Positions 40,002 through 48,780 of a stretch of 64,000 nt of DNA are shown piece after piece. The stretch covers positions 248,001 through 312,000 of the forward strand of contig JAFDWX010000004.1 in the NCBI GenBank assembly GCA_018268255.1, written 5' to 3'. Every line of letters starts with the position of its first letter. The stretch's first letter is position 1. The translations under genes and the position numbers were made by a program. The notes below the pieces were generated by a model. The model searched no databases and was not told the DNA's origin. It worked only from the letters and a program-made list of their open reading frames with translations. This DNA comes from Armatimonadota bacterium. Lineage in GTDB: Bacteria > Armatimonadota > Fimbriimonadia > Fimbriimonadales > Fimbriimonadaceae.

Positions 40002-40939
40002 TACGGCCAATGGATATGGAACGGGATCTGGAGGCGTTCGTTCGATTACGAGCGCTGAACGATCCCACACCGCTCACGGTGGAGGAGCTTAAAATTCGGT
40101 GGGCTGCATATCAAGATAGGCTGCTCCATGGGGGTTTCGTCGCGGAAGTATTTGGAGCCGTAGTCGGGTACGCCCGGTGGGCTCGGTTTCACGAAGAAAA
40201 GCCGGGAGTTGCAAGCGTTTCCGTCGCAGTGGACCCTGAGTTTCAGCAACAGGGGATTGGCAGCAACCTTTTGAAAACATCCATGGAATCGATGCTAGCC
40301 AATGGAATTCACAGTCCCTTTGGAGGAACTGACGCCTCCAGAGAGCGCTCGGTGCGTTTTGCCCAGAATGCAGGCTTTGAACAGGTCCAGACCTATCACG
40401 AGATGGAATGCCAACTCGGAGAGCGGGAGGCATTCGAAGTTGAGGCAGCCCGAGCACATTTGTTTGCACTTGGACTAGCGCACCATACGCTAACGATTTC
40501 AGACGAAAAGGACTCGCAGTTGGCGGATCTTTACGACTTGTTCGCCGAGGCCGATGCTGACGAACCGTTCACGGCGTCCGTTGGGGTGGCGAATTTCGAG
40601 ACCTTTTGCCAGAAATGGGCACTTCCCGAGGTTCAGGCTGGCAGAACGATTTCCGTTAGAGAACCTAACGGAAATGTCGTAGGAATGACTTACTATTCCT
40701 GCATTTCGGACGGAAGCTCACTCTCGGAATTCACCGGCGTACGTCGAGCATGGCGCGGCAAAGGCGTTGCAGCTGCCATGAAGCTCTTGATCCTTGAGAT
40801 TGCGCGCATGAATGGAGTGAGGTCCATGCACACCAGTAACAGCAGCATGAACCCGGCGATGCTGAAAATCAACCGGACCCTCGGGTTCCAGAGTAAGTAC
40901 GACTGGATGATCCTTGAGAAACAAGGAGGTAACCATTGA
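39992..40939 (+). CDS. tandem GNAT acetyltransferase
   Basis: 315 residues with two GNAT folds. The first (about 1-145) has VSVAVDPEFQQQGIGSNLL, a full acetyl-CoA loop. The second (about 160-310) has FTGVRRAWRGKGVAAAMKLL and NPAMLKINRTLGF. The acceptor is unknown. It starts with TTG at 39992, seven bases after AAGGAG and ten bases inside the ABC exporter gene, so it is translationally coupled to it. Its own stop overlaps the next TTG start. This places it firmly in the exporter operon. Confidence 0.88.
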   Translation: MAVVRPMDMERDLEAFVRLRALNDPTPLTVEELKIRWAAYQDRLLHGGFVAEVFGAVVGYARWARFHEEKPGVASVSVAVDPEFQQQGIGSNLLKTSMESMLANGIHSPFGGTDASRERSVRFAQNAGFEQVQTYHEMECQLGEREAFEVEAARAHLFALGLAHHTLTISDEKDSQLADLYDLFAEADADEPFTASVGVANFETFCQKWALPEVQAGRTISVREPNGNVVGMTYYSCISDGSSLSEFTGVRRAWRGKGVAAAMKLLILEIARMNGVRSMHTSNSSMNPAMLKINRTLGFQSKYDWMILEKQGGNH

Positions 40940-41406
40940 AACCAGAAGATTTGAATCTATTCTATGAACCTAAAGATCGACTGCGGCTTACCGTTGGAGA
41001 TCGCTCCTGGCACACGGTCGTTCCGACTTGGGCCAGTCCTCTCACGTATCCCGGCAAGTATGTAAGCCTTTTGGATGGCAAGAACCAGGAAATCGCCTTG
41101 GTTCCTGAACTGAGCCAACTCAGCAAGGAATCCCGAGAGGCTCTGGAGGAAGAACTCCGCCGGAGATACCTGACGGCGCAAATCGAGAAGATCGAGTTTG
41201 CGCGGACCGAATGGGGTGCGACTTACTGGACCGTAACCACCAATCGCGGCCGGCGTGAGTTCGTAACTCAGTCGTTGAGTGAGAACGCACAGTGGCTCGG
41301 TCCCGGGCATATCCTGCTGACCGACGTGGACGGCAACAAATTCGAACTGCGAGACGTCGAGGCACTGGATCCTTCGAGCCGGGAAATGCTTGGACGTATT
41401 CTCTAG
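40936..41406 (+). CDS. DUF1854 protein
   Basis: 156 residues matching DUF1854: YPGKYVSLLDGKNQEIALV, LEEELRRRYLTAQIEKIE, YWTVTTNRGRREFVT and ILLTDVDGNKFELRDVEALD in order. The family is often found next to ABC exporters, and in some proteobacteria next to cyanophycin genes. Its function is unknown. The TTG start (40936) has a near-perfect AAGGAGG and overlaps the GNAT stop (TTGA). No cyanophycin synthetase is in the window. I infer that it works with the exporter. Confidence 0.88.
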   Translation: MKPEDLNLFYEPKDRLRLTVGDRSWHTVVPTWASPLTYPGKYVSLLDGKNQEIALVPELSQLSKESREALEEELRRRYLTAQIEKIEFARTEWGATYWTVTTNRGRREFVTQSLSENAQWLGPGHILLTDVDGNKFELRDVEALDPSSREMLGRIL

Positions 41407-41414
41407 TAGAGACC

Positions 41415-42326
41415 ATGCCCGCTGATCCCACCCAGATCGGAGCTTACGGCCGAGTTGGAAACTATCTGACTTGGCGGCAAGTTCATGCTGCGTACGAAGC
41501 CGACGATCTGGGTCTGGCGATGAAACTCATCGAGAGTATCGGCTTGGAGGAGTCCATGGCTGCTCTCCAGCTATTTCGGATGATCGATGCTGAACTCATC
41601 AGCAGGAACCACGCAGACCTCTTCGATGCAAGCGACCTGCTGACCATTGAGGCAGACCGGGGATTTCCAGAAGTCGTCCCAGACTATCTCGCAATACGAT
41701 GGGATGAATGCGTCGGCCGGGTGATGGCCCGACTCCAGTTGAAGGAGATGCCGCCTGTTCTGCTGACCGTGCTCGTCCCAGATGCCAATGCCAGTTGGGT
41801 GCCGGGACGACACGGCTACTGCGTTGCGAAAAGGGATTTTTACAAAATCTGTATTCCCTCTTACCTCTTGGGAGATGAGCCGGAATTGGATATTGCGGTC
41901 AGCCACGAGGCAACTCATGCCCTTATCCAGTACCACTCGGGAAGAAACTTGCCGAGGTGGTTGGATGAGGGGATCGCCATGCGGATGGGGGGCCATGTTG
42001 AAGCCAACTATCGCCATCGGATGGCAAGTTCGGAATCGTCGTGGCCCAGTCCGGAGGAGCTTGACCGGCATTACAGTGTGGACAGGGAGTCGGACGACGG
42101 CGCGCGGATCATTCGGGATGCCTATCAGCAGTCTTTGGCGATCGTCGATTATATGTGCTCACTCCAACCGGAAAGTAAGCTGGGCAAATTGGTCCAAGCC
42201 CATCGACCGAGCGGAATTTTGACCGCCCTCAAGATGTCGGTCACGCCCCGATCCGCAACCGAAGATGCGTTGGAAAACCTGTATGGCCTTTCGGTATCGG
42301 AGCTCTTCCACAAGGCAAAGCCCTAG
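41415..42326 (+). CDS. peptidase-MA-like gluzincin
   Basis: 303 residues. The zinc site HEATH (H164, E165, H168) and LPRWLDEGIAM about 20 residues later (Glu as third ligand) mark a peptidase_MA_2-type gluzincin. The N-terminal part (WRQVHAAYEADDLGLAMKLIES) is helical. No signal peptide, so it probably acts in the cytoplasm. ATG 41415 lies eight bases after the DUF1854 stop, which makes it the likely fourth gene of the exporter operon. The substrate is unknown; protease activity is inferred from the metal motif. Confidence 0.72.
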   Translation: MPADPTQIGAYGRVGNYLTWRQVHAAYEADDLGLAMKLIESIGLEESMAALQLFRMIDAELISRNHADLFDASDLLTIEADRGFPEVVPDYLAIRWDECVGRVMARLQLKEMPPVLLTVLVPDANASWVPGRHGYCVAKRDFYKICIPSYLLGDEPELDIAVSHEATHALIQYHSGRNLPRWLDEGIAMRMGGHVEANYRHRMASSESSWPSPEELDRHYSVDRESDDGARIIRDAYQQSLAIVDYMCSLQPESKLGKLVQAHRPSGILTALKMSVTPRSATEDALENLYGLSVSELFHKAKP

Positions 42327-42392
42327 TCCAGCCCAGGCTCTGGAGTTCAGGTGCGGTATTCTTCGATCCGCCCAACTTCTCGCCCAGCCGCT

Positions 42393-43547
42393 ATGAAGAT
42401 TCTTCTCGCCCACACCCGGTACCGCCAACGCGGAGGAGAGGATTCCGTGGTTGACGCTGAGATTGAGATGCTCCGAAAAGGAGGACACGATGTGGTCTTC
42501 TGGGAGAAGTCCAATGAGCCGTTGAGCTCAATGTCCCCCCTTGAGCAGTTCAAAACAACCATCTCTAATCCCCAGGCGGTAGCAGAACTGGGCGACTTGT
42601 TGCGGAGCGAAAAGCCGGACGTGGTCCATTTTCATAACACGTTTCAGTGGATGAGCCCCGCCGTTGTGGAAGCTGCCCACGACCAGGGATTTCCAGTCGT
42701 CCAAACCCTACACAACTATCGCCTGCTATGTTGCAACGGTGTCCTGTATCGAGACGGCGCGGTGTGCGAGCAATGTGTGAGCAAGAGTCTTAAATGGCCC
42801 GGCGTGCTGCATGCGTGCTATCGGTCCAGTAAGCCGGCGTCTCTGGCAGTGGCGATGATGTTGCGCCATGCGCTGCCCATCTATCGGGACAAGGTCCACC
42901 GGATCATCTGCATCACTGAGTTCTCCAAGGCGAAACATGTGGAAGGGGGCCTCACTGCGGAGAAGATTGCGGTGAAATCAAATTTTATTCCCGATCCCGG
43001 TGTTGGAAATGGGTCAGGCAACTACGCCCTATTCATCGGGAGGTTCAGCGTTGAGAAGGGCATTCACATCCTCCTGGAAGCGTGGAGTCGCGTTCGGGGA
43101 CACACCCTCAAGTTGATTGGCGACGGTCCGCTCGAGTCGGAAATGAAGGCAAATTATGGCCACTTCCCACACATTGAGTTTCTGGGTGCCCAACCCAAAT
43201 CCGAGGTGATCCGGCTTCTCCAGAACGCCAGCCTCTCCGTACTCCCAAGTGTGTGCTACGAAGGCGCCATACCCATGACGGTCATCGAGTCCCTGGCATG
43301 CGGCACACCATGTCTGAGTGCAAATCTGGGAGGAATGCCGGAGCTTAACAATGACCCGTCCCTTGTGTATGCAGACTCCAATAGCGAGAGCCTGTCTCAG
43401 AAGTCTCAGCACCTGCTCGACCATCCCGAACACCTGCAGACGCTCCGGAAGCAAGCACGAGGACTTTACGAAAGTCGATTCACCGAAGCGCACGCACTGG
43501 AGCAAGCGAACCGTGTTTACGCGGATGCCATCAGCGCCCGGAGCTAG
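42393..43547 (+). CDS. GT4 glycosyltransferase
   Basis: 384 residues. N-terminal domain begins MKILLAHTRYRQRGGEDSVV and has VVHFHNTFQWMSP and VQTLHNYRLLC; a Cys-rich stretch (CCNGVLYRDGAVCEQC) follows, common in this GT4 group. The C-terminal domain has LFIGRFSVEKGIHILLEAW and PSVCYEGAIPMTVIESLACGTP with the E-x7-E motif. It probably adds a sugar to a lipid-linked polysaccharide unit in the cytoplasm. It shares its stop (CTAG) with the convergent GT4 gene. Confidence 0.9.
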   Translation: MKILLAHTRYRQRGGEDSVVDAEIEMLRKGGHDVVFWEKSNEPLSSMSPLEQFKTTISNPQAVAELGDLLRSEKPDVVHFHNTFQWMSPAVVEAAHDQGFPVVQTLHNYRLLCCNGVLYRDGAVCEQCVSKSLKWPGVLHACYRSSKPASLAVAMMLRHALPIYRDKVHRIICITEFSKAKHVEGGLTAEKIAVKSNFIPDPGVGNGSGNYALFIGRFSVEKGIHILLEAWSRVRGHTLKLIGDGPLESEMKANYGHFPHIEFLGAQPKSEVIRLLQNASLSVLPSVCYEGAIPMTVIESLACGTPCLSANLGGMPELNNDPSLVYADSNSESLSQKSQHLLDHPEHLQTLRKQARGLYESRFTEAHALEQANRVYADAISARS

Positions 43548-44650
43548 CCTCGTCGGCTGTTTAGCATCGCAACAAATCTCTCCGCGGATGCTCGAACAGT
43601 GAAACTCTCTTCGATGCGTTGTTTGGCATGGGAGCCCAACTCCTGTTTTCGGACGAACGCCTCAGTGATGGCGGCAAGATATCGCTCTTGCCTGGGTTCC
43701 ACAAGCAATCCATCCAGTCCGTCCCGGATGATGAAGTCAGGGCCGGGGGCATGGGCTGCTACCACAGGCACCTCGTAGTGCATGGCCTCCAAGATCGCCA
43801 TGCCGAAAATCTCTTCGACGCTGAGGTTCACGAATACGTCCATCGCGTGGTATGCGCGCCACATTTCGCGATTCTTTAGCGATGGCAGGATGGAAATATC
43901 CTCACCGAGTCCCAGTGCCTCAATCCGCTCATCGACCGATGCGCGCACTTCACCATCGCCAACGATGAGCCCTTGCCAAGACGAGTCTTGTTTCCTAACC
44001 TCGTTGACCATTTCGACGAAGCCCACTGGGTTTTTACGCGGCACCAGGGCACCGACAAATCCCAGAACCTTGGAATTTGGGAGGAGTCCACATGCGGTCC
44101 GAGCATCCTCAACGCTCCCCTGAAATGGAGTCAGAGTATCGATGTTCAGGCCAACAGGCACGACCTCGCTCTTCACACCGAGCTGTTGCAACTGCTGCCC
44201 CACCGCCGGTGTCTTAACCGCAACCACTGCCTTGCGATAAGTCTCCAGCGTCCGCTTCAGGATCCAGCCCCGAAATCCGCCTTCTTCAACGTTCCCAAGG
44301 GTGCCCACGTAGTTGATCAGCGGAATCCCGTGTTTGGCTGCCCACTGATTGACGGTGGAAACCATGAGCTGGCGGTCCGAGTACATGATGATCCCGTCCA
44401 AAGTTTTCGGGAGCTTTGCGCCGGGCGAAAAGACGACGTGGCTGCCGATAGTGAGTTGAGCGAGAGGTCGAACCTCACCACCCAATTCACGGAAACGCTG
44501 GGTGTCCGCATCCGGCAGCAATAATGCTCGAAACAGGATAACTTTGTGGCCCAATTCGGCCAATCCCAGCGCCAAACCGAGATCCTGAAGGTTGTAATAT
44601 CCGGGTCGCGAGTTCGCAATCGACGAGAGAGTTATCACTGCGACGGTCAT
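43544..44650 (-). CDS. GT4 glycosyltransferase
   Basis: 368 residues. Short N-terminal domain (VAVITLSSIANSRPGYYNLQ), then VGALVPRKNPVGFVEMVNEV and VNLSVEEIFGMAILEAMHYEVPVVA (E-x7-E), as in retaining GT4 enzymes. ATG 44650 begins the conserved MTVAVITL; upstream Met codons give an unlikely leader. It is the only island gene apart from the one at 48731-49858 read leftward, so it may be expressed separately. The sugar and acceptor are unknown. Confidence 0.87.
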   Translation of the reverse strand: MTVAVITLSSIANSRPGYYNLQDLGLALGLAELGHKVILFRALLLPDADTQRFRELGGEVRPLAQLTIGSHVVFSPGAKLPKTLDGIIMYSDRQLMVSTVNQWAAKHGIPLINYVGTLGNVEEGGFRGWILKRTLETYRKAVVAVKTPAVGQQLQQLGVKSEVVPVGLNIDTLTPFQGSVEDARTACGLLPNSKVLGFVGALVPRKNPVGFVEMVNEVRKQDSSWQGLIVGDGEVRASVDERIEALGLGEDISILPSLKNREMWRAYHAMDVFVNLSVEEIFGMAILEAMHYEVPVVAAHAPGPDFIIRDGLDGLLVEPRQERYLAAITEAFVRKQELGSHAKQRIEESFTVRASAERFVAMLNSRRG

Positions 44651-44775
44651 GGGCATCGGCTCTGGACTTTCTCGAATGCAGGGCAAAGTCCACATCCGGG
44701 CAGAGTTAAGGTACCTTATGGTTCATACGGCTGCGGCCGAGCTGAGTCGCTACGCCTGATTGTCTGAGGTCAGAA

Positions 44776-45570
44776 TTGGATTCCAATCAAGTGCGAGAAG
44801 AAGAGATTCAGAAACTTGGGCCATCTGGCAAGCTTCTTGGCACCCAGGTCGATGCAGTGACCTTTCCAGACGTGATCCAAAGGGTCTCGTATTGGGTCAA
44901 CAACAAAGTACCTGCAGGCATCATCGCTGCCAACGTGCACGTGGTGATGGAAGGCGTCGATCACCCGGACTACCAGAAGTTGGTCAACGAGACCGAACTG
45001 GTCACCCCCGACGGCATGCCGCTCGTTTGGTTCCTGCGTCGTCGCGGATTCCGACAACAGACTCGAATTACAGGTCCGGATCTGATGCTGCTCCTGGTTC
45101 AGGAGGCGGCTCGACAAGGCTGGCGTGTCGGTCTTTACGGCTCCAGCCCCGAAACGCTGGCCAATCTGGTTCGCAATTTAGAAGAGCGCTATCCGGGCAT
45201 CAGTCTGCCCTATGTATTCTCACCGCCGTTCCGACCAGCGACGGACGAGGAACTTGAAACCTTTCATTCGGAGCTCAAGAACAACGACATTCAATTGCTC
45301 TTTGTGTCGCTGGGTTGCCCGAAGCAGGAGCGCTTCATCCACGAACAGAAGGCCAAGTCAACCTGCGTCATGGCAGCTGTGGGTGCTGCTTTTCCATTCC
45401 ATGCTGGAACTTTGCGCAAGGCTCCGAAAGCTATGCAGCAACTTGGTCTAGAATGGTTCTTCCGATTTCTTGTTGAACCTCGCCGACTTTGGAAGCGGTA
45501 CCTTACGACCGTTCCGAGATTCATTTGGCTTTACGCACGCCAAGAGTTCTTTTCCAAATCAAAGAACTAG
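44776..45570 (+). CDS. WecG/TagA-family glycosyltransferase (GT26)
   Basis: 264 residues, paralogous to 34833-35582. It keeps IIAANVHVVMEG, ELVTPDGMPLVWFLRRRG, GLYGSSPETLANLV, FVSLGCPKQERFIHEQ and VGAAFPFHAGTLRKAP. It likely adds an N-acetylhexosamine to a lipid-linked sugar in exopolysaccharide synthesis. TTG 44776 is the only start that fits the family N-terminus (LGTQVDAVTF), preceded by GAGG. The deacetylase gene follows after 26 bases. Confidence 0.9.
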   Translation: MDSNQVREEEIQKLGPSGKLLGTQVDAVTFPDVIQRVSYWVNNKVPAGIIAANVHVVMEGVDHPDYQKLVNETELVTPDGMPLVWFLRRRGFRQQTRITGPDLMLLLVQEAARQGWRVGLYGSSPETLANLVRNLEERYPGISLPYVFSPPFRPATDEELETFHSELKNNDIQLLFVSLGCPKQERFIHEQKAKSTCVMAAVGAAFPFHAGTLRKAPKAMQQLGLEWFFRFLVEPRRLWKRYLTTVPRFIWLYARQEFFSKSKN

Positions 45571-45596
45571 AGACTGCGGCTAAACTCCAATCGTCG

Positions 45597-46421
45597 ATGG
45601 ATCGCGTGCCTTCTCCAAGTGGTAAGTCCCCGGATCGGTACGCCGACGCTTGGCGAAAGGGAGCTTGGGTTTCCTGGGTATTGTTGCTCACCGGAGTCGT
45701 CCCGGCGTTTCTCATTTGGCATAGGTGGTTTGGTTCACGAACGATCGTCCTCACCTATCACAAGATCACAGATGATTTCGAAACCACCCCCGAAATTGTA
45801 GTTACGCCTATCACCTTTCGGAAACAAATCCGGTTCATAAGGGCACTGGGGACCTTTGTGACCCCCAGTCGATGCCTGGACCTGCCTGCGAGAAAGGGGA
45901 TGCGCTTTGTCATTACCTTCGATGACGGATATGAAGACAACTACACGAATGCGCTTCCTGTGCTGAGAGAGGCTACCGCGCCAGCGGCGATTTTCCTCAT
46001 CTCAAGTCAGATCGGAAACGAGGGATTCCTCGACGCGGGTCAAATCGACGAAATGCAATCGCATGGAATCGAGTTTGGAGCCCACACAGTTAGCCACCCA
46101 AGGCTGGCGGACCTAGATCGCGATGGCTGCGAGTTGGAAGTGAGGCAATCCGTCCAAGAGGTCGAAGCTGTGGTCGGCCGTCGGTGCACCCTTTTCGCCT
46201 ACCCTTACGGCAAACCGGAGCAAGTTGGCGAAATCGCTCCCGAGGTGGTAAGCAACGCGGGTGTGGAGCTAGCATTTACCACAATTAATGGCCCCATTAC
46301 AGCAGAGTGTGATGCGGTGCGTCTTCCTCGAATCGGAATACGAGAATGCAGCCTGGTCACCTTTGCCGCGCGAATTTCCGGAGTTTTTGAGTCACGCGCC
46401 ATGCGATTCCTCAAGCGGTGA
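45597..46421 (+). CDS. membrane-anchored polysaccharide deacetylase (NodB domain)
   Basis: 274 residues. One N-terminal membrane helix (WVSWVLLLTGVVPAFLIW) then a NodB domain: TYHKI, FVITFDDGYEDN (catalytic Asp and zinc Asp), FGAHTVSHPRLADL (zinc His pair) and LFAYPYGKP. It removes acetyl groups from N-acetylhexosamines of a polysaccharide, probably on the outer face of the inner membrane. ATG 45597 is taken because the longer frame overlaps the transferase gene. It fits the WecG neighbour, which would supply HexNAc units. Confidence 0.9.
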   Translation: MDRVPSPSGKSPDRYADAWRKGAWVSWVLLLTGVVPAFLIWHRWFGSRTIVLTYHKITDDFETTPEIVVTPITFRKQIRFIRALGTFVTPSRCLDLPARKGMRFVITFDDGYEDNYTNALPVLREATAPAAIFLISSQIGNEGFLDAGQIDEMQSHGIEFGAHTVSHPRLADLDRDGCELEVRQSVQEVEAVVGRRCTLFAYPYGKPEQVGEIAPEVVSNAGVELAFTTINGPITAECDAVRLPRIGIRECSLVTFAARISGVFESRAMRFLKR

Positions 46422-46573
46422 GAGTCGTTTCCTCCCTCAAAAATGTCCTGACTTCTGGAATACAAATTATTGCCAGTTTCTCTCGATTTTGCTCATCTGT
46501 CGATAGGAATTCCGTAAATCGTCGCATAATGAGGGGAGTTGCAATGGCTTCCGACAGAGGTTGAAGCAAAGTT

Positions 46574-46579
46574 TATAAT
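46574..46579 (+). promoter_or_regulatory. -10 element directly before the epimerase gene
   Basis: TATAAT ends eight bases before the ATG at 46588. Transcription would begin at or next to the ATG, and no ribosome site is visible, so the message may be leaderless. A weak -35 (TTCCGA, 46549-46554) is 19 bases upstream. Confidence 0.5.
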
Positions 46580-46587
46580 AAGCACTT

Positions 46588-47532
46588 ATGGGACAGGTCT
46601 TGGTCACTGGCGGAGCGGGGTTCATTGGCAGTCATCTCGCCGATGCACTGGTCAGGCTTGGCAACCGAGTAACGATTCTCGACAACTTCGAGTCGGGGAG
46701 CAAGAGTAATCTCGTCGACCTGGTCGACGACGTGGAAATCATCGAAGGCGATATTCGCGACGAAGCTCTCGTGGAATCACTCTGCCGAGGAAAAGACTGC
46801 GTCTTCCACCTTGCTGCGATTGTGGGAGTTCCCATATCCTTCGATTCGCCTAACCACACCTTCGACATCAATCTGGGAGGTACGGTCAAGGTGTTGGAAG
46901 GGGCTCGCAAAGCCGGAGCTCGCTTCATTTTAAGTTCGTCTGCTGCCGTCTACGGTTGCAGCCATCCCAAAAGCCAACCCCACAACAACTTGCCCAGTTC
47001 GCCTTACGGACTCCAAAAGCTCCTCGGTGAGCGGTATGCCCAGTGGTACTCCCAGTTCTACGGTACCGATGTCGCCGTGCTCCGCTACTACAACGTCTAC
47101 GGACCGCGCCAGAACCCAAAAAGTCCCTATGCGAGCGTGCTCTCATCCTTTCTCTACCGGGGCTTGACCGGAAAGGACTTGGTGATCTATGGCGACGGTC
47201 TCCAAACCAGAGACATCGTCTATGTCGGAGATATCGTGCGTGCGAATTTGGCTGCGAGCCAGCTCTCAACCATGCCGGCAAACCCTATTGATATCGGTTC
47301 CGGTCGCAGCCTATCGGTGCTGGAGATCGCCCAAACAACGATTCGGGTTTTGGGTGCAAATGTAAATATCATCCACGGTGAAGCTCGTCCTGGAGAGGTT
47401 CGGTTCTCCGAATGCGACCCCTGCCCTGCTCAGGAATCTCTGGATTTCCGCGCGGAAACTCGATTTGCGGACGGGCTTTCGGCAACAGCAAATTGGATGA
47501 AGGATATGATCGAGACGGGGGTATGGGAGTAA
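46588..47532 (+). CDS. NAD-dependent sugar-nucleotide epimerase/dehydratase
   Basis: 314 residues. Extended short-chain dehydrogenase fold: TGGAGFIGSHL (NAD loop), LDNFESG, FHLAAIVG, SSSAAVYG and YGLQK (catalytic Tyr-Lys), then NVYGPRQ and FSECDP in the substrate domain. The family includes UDP-glucose 4-epimerase-like enzymes that supply sugars for surface polymers; the exact sugar is not certain. It stands between the deacetylase and a GT4 gene of the island and appears to have its own promoter. Confidence 0.9.
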   Translation: MGQVLVTGGAGFIGSHLADALVRLGNRVTILDNFESGSKSNLVDLVDDVEIIEGDIRDEALVESLCRGKDCVFHLAAIVGVPISFDSPNHTFDINLGGTVKVLEGARKAGARFILSSSAAVYGCSHPKSQPHNNLPSSPYGLQKLLGERYAQWYSQFYGTDVAVLRYYNVYGPRQNPKSPYASVLSSFLYRGLTGKDLVIYGDGLQTRDIVYVGDIVRANLAASQLSTMPANPIDIGSGRSLSVLEIAQTTIRVLGANVNIIHGEARPGEVRFSECDPCPAQESLDFRAETRFADGLSATANWMKDMIETGVWE

Positions 47533-47583
47533 GGACGCCACCAGAGCATCCCTATGAGGATGCTGCTTCCGAGGAGTTGGGTC

Positions 47584-48780
47584 ATGGGGACAGCTCTAGC
47601 AACTGAAACGCCTGCCGAAAATGAGCGATTAATGGGAAAGGACCGTCCCACGATTCTCATGATCGGAATTCGCGGGTTCCCTAACATTCCTGGCGGTGCC
47701 GAAACGCATGTTCAAGAGATTTCGACCCGCCTAGCCGCTCGGGGTTGGAAAGTCATCGCATTCTCGCGGCTCCCGTTTGCTGATCCCGCCGTGAGGCAAT
47801 TCGAGGGAGTAGAGATCCGGCCGATAGCCACAACAACTCGGGTCGGACTGGAAGCTTTTTGGCATACACTCAAGGCTGTCCTAGAGTCTCGCAAGGTCAA
47901 ACCGGCGATTGTCCACATCCACAACATCGGGCCGGGGCTTCTGACGCCTCTTGCTCGGCTGTTGGGGCATCGCGTGGTTGTCACGGGGCACAGTCTTAAC
48001 TACAAACATTCCAAATGGAGCAGATTTGGGAAGCTGGCTCTGAGACTCGGTGAAAAACTATCCGCCAAATACTCCGACGCGCTGATCGCAGTATCGCCCA
48101 CGGTGGCCAGTGAGATTTCGCACAACCAGTCGATTGTCGTCCCTGTCATACCGAACGGAATCTCTCAGTTTCCCAACTGCGAGTTGGACCCCGCGATTCA
48201 GACTCTTATCGGGCAGAAGCCGTACCTCGTCTGTGTCGGCCGAATCAACCGAGATAAGGGCATCCCGGAGTTGCTGGAGGCTTGGCGAGACCACTTAACC
48301 GACCTCCACGAGCAATACCAACTGATCATTGTCGGTGCGCCAGCGGATAACGAACCCGACGCCGAGCAAATTGTTGCGGATGGCCAGCAGACCCCTGCGG
48401 TAACGTTCACCGGTCCGCTCCCCAGAAACCAAGTGGGCGCGCTCCTCAAGGGAGCCACCATGTTTGTGCACCCTTCCCACTTCGAAGGTCACCCCATTGC
48501 AATCATTGAAGCCATCTCGCAGAGATTGCCATGCGTTGTTTCGGATATTCCAGAGTTGAGAATTCTAGACTTCCCGACGATGCGCTACTTCGCGGTCCGA
48601 AACGTCGCCGCTCTCGCACAGGCTCTGAGAGAGACCCTTCTTGATCTTCCTGGACCGGAGGCTTTGTCTCGCGCCGCGGACACGGCGCTCGCTACCTACG
48701 ATTGGGACGACATTACCAGTCGCACGGAGGCTATTTATTGCGAAGTGCTCGAACGTGCTTCTGGAAATCGGACCAGATAA
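47584..48780 (+). CDS. GT4 glycosyltransferase
   Basis: 398 residues. IGIRGFPNIPGGAETHVQ and GHSLNYKHSKWSRFGK are typical of GT4 (capsular galactosyl- or glucosyl-type) enzymes, with LVCVGRINRDKGIPELLEAW and HPSHFEGHPIAIIEAISQRLP (E-x7-E). ATG 47584 was chosen for AGGAG seven bases upstream; in-frame ATGs at 47554 and 47632 are possible. Its last 50 bases overlap the end of the convergent GT gene. Likely function: sugar addition to a lipid-linked repeat unit. Confidence 0.88.
   Translation: MGTALATETPAENERLMGKDRPTILMIGIRGFPNIPGGAETHVQEISTRLAARGWKVIAFSRLPFADPAVRQFEGVEIRPIATTTRVGLEAFWHTLKAVLESRKVKPAIVHIHNIGPGLLTPLARLLGHRVVVTGHSLNYKHSKWSRFGKLALRLGEKLSAKYSDALIAVSPTVASEISHNQSIVVPVIPNGISQFPNCELDPAIQTLIGQKPYLVCVGRINRDKGIPELLEAWRDHLTDLHEQYQLIIVGAPADNEPDAEQIVADGQQTPAVTFTGPLPRNQVGALLKGATMFVHPSHFEGHPIAIIEAISQRLPCVVSDIPELRILDFPTMRYFAVRNVAALAQALRETLLDLPGPEALSRAADTALATYDWDDITSRTEAIYCEVLERASGNRTR

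Noticed and set aside
40936-41406. DUF1854 as proof of cyanophycin metabolism
   Set aside because: No cyanophycin synthetase or cyanophycinase is in the window, and DUF1854 also occurs without them.
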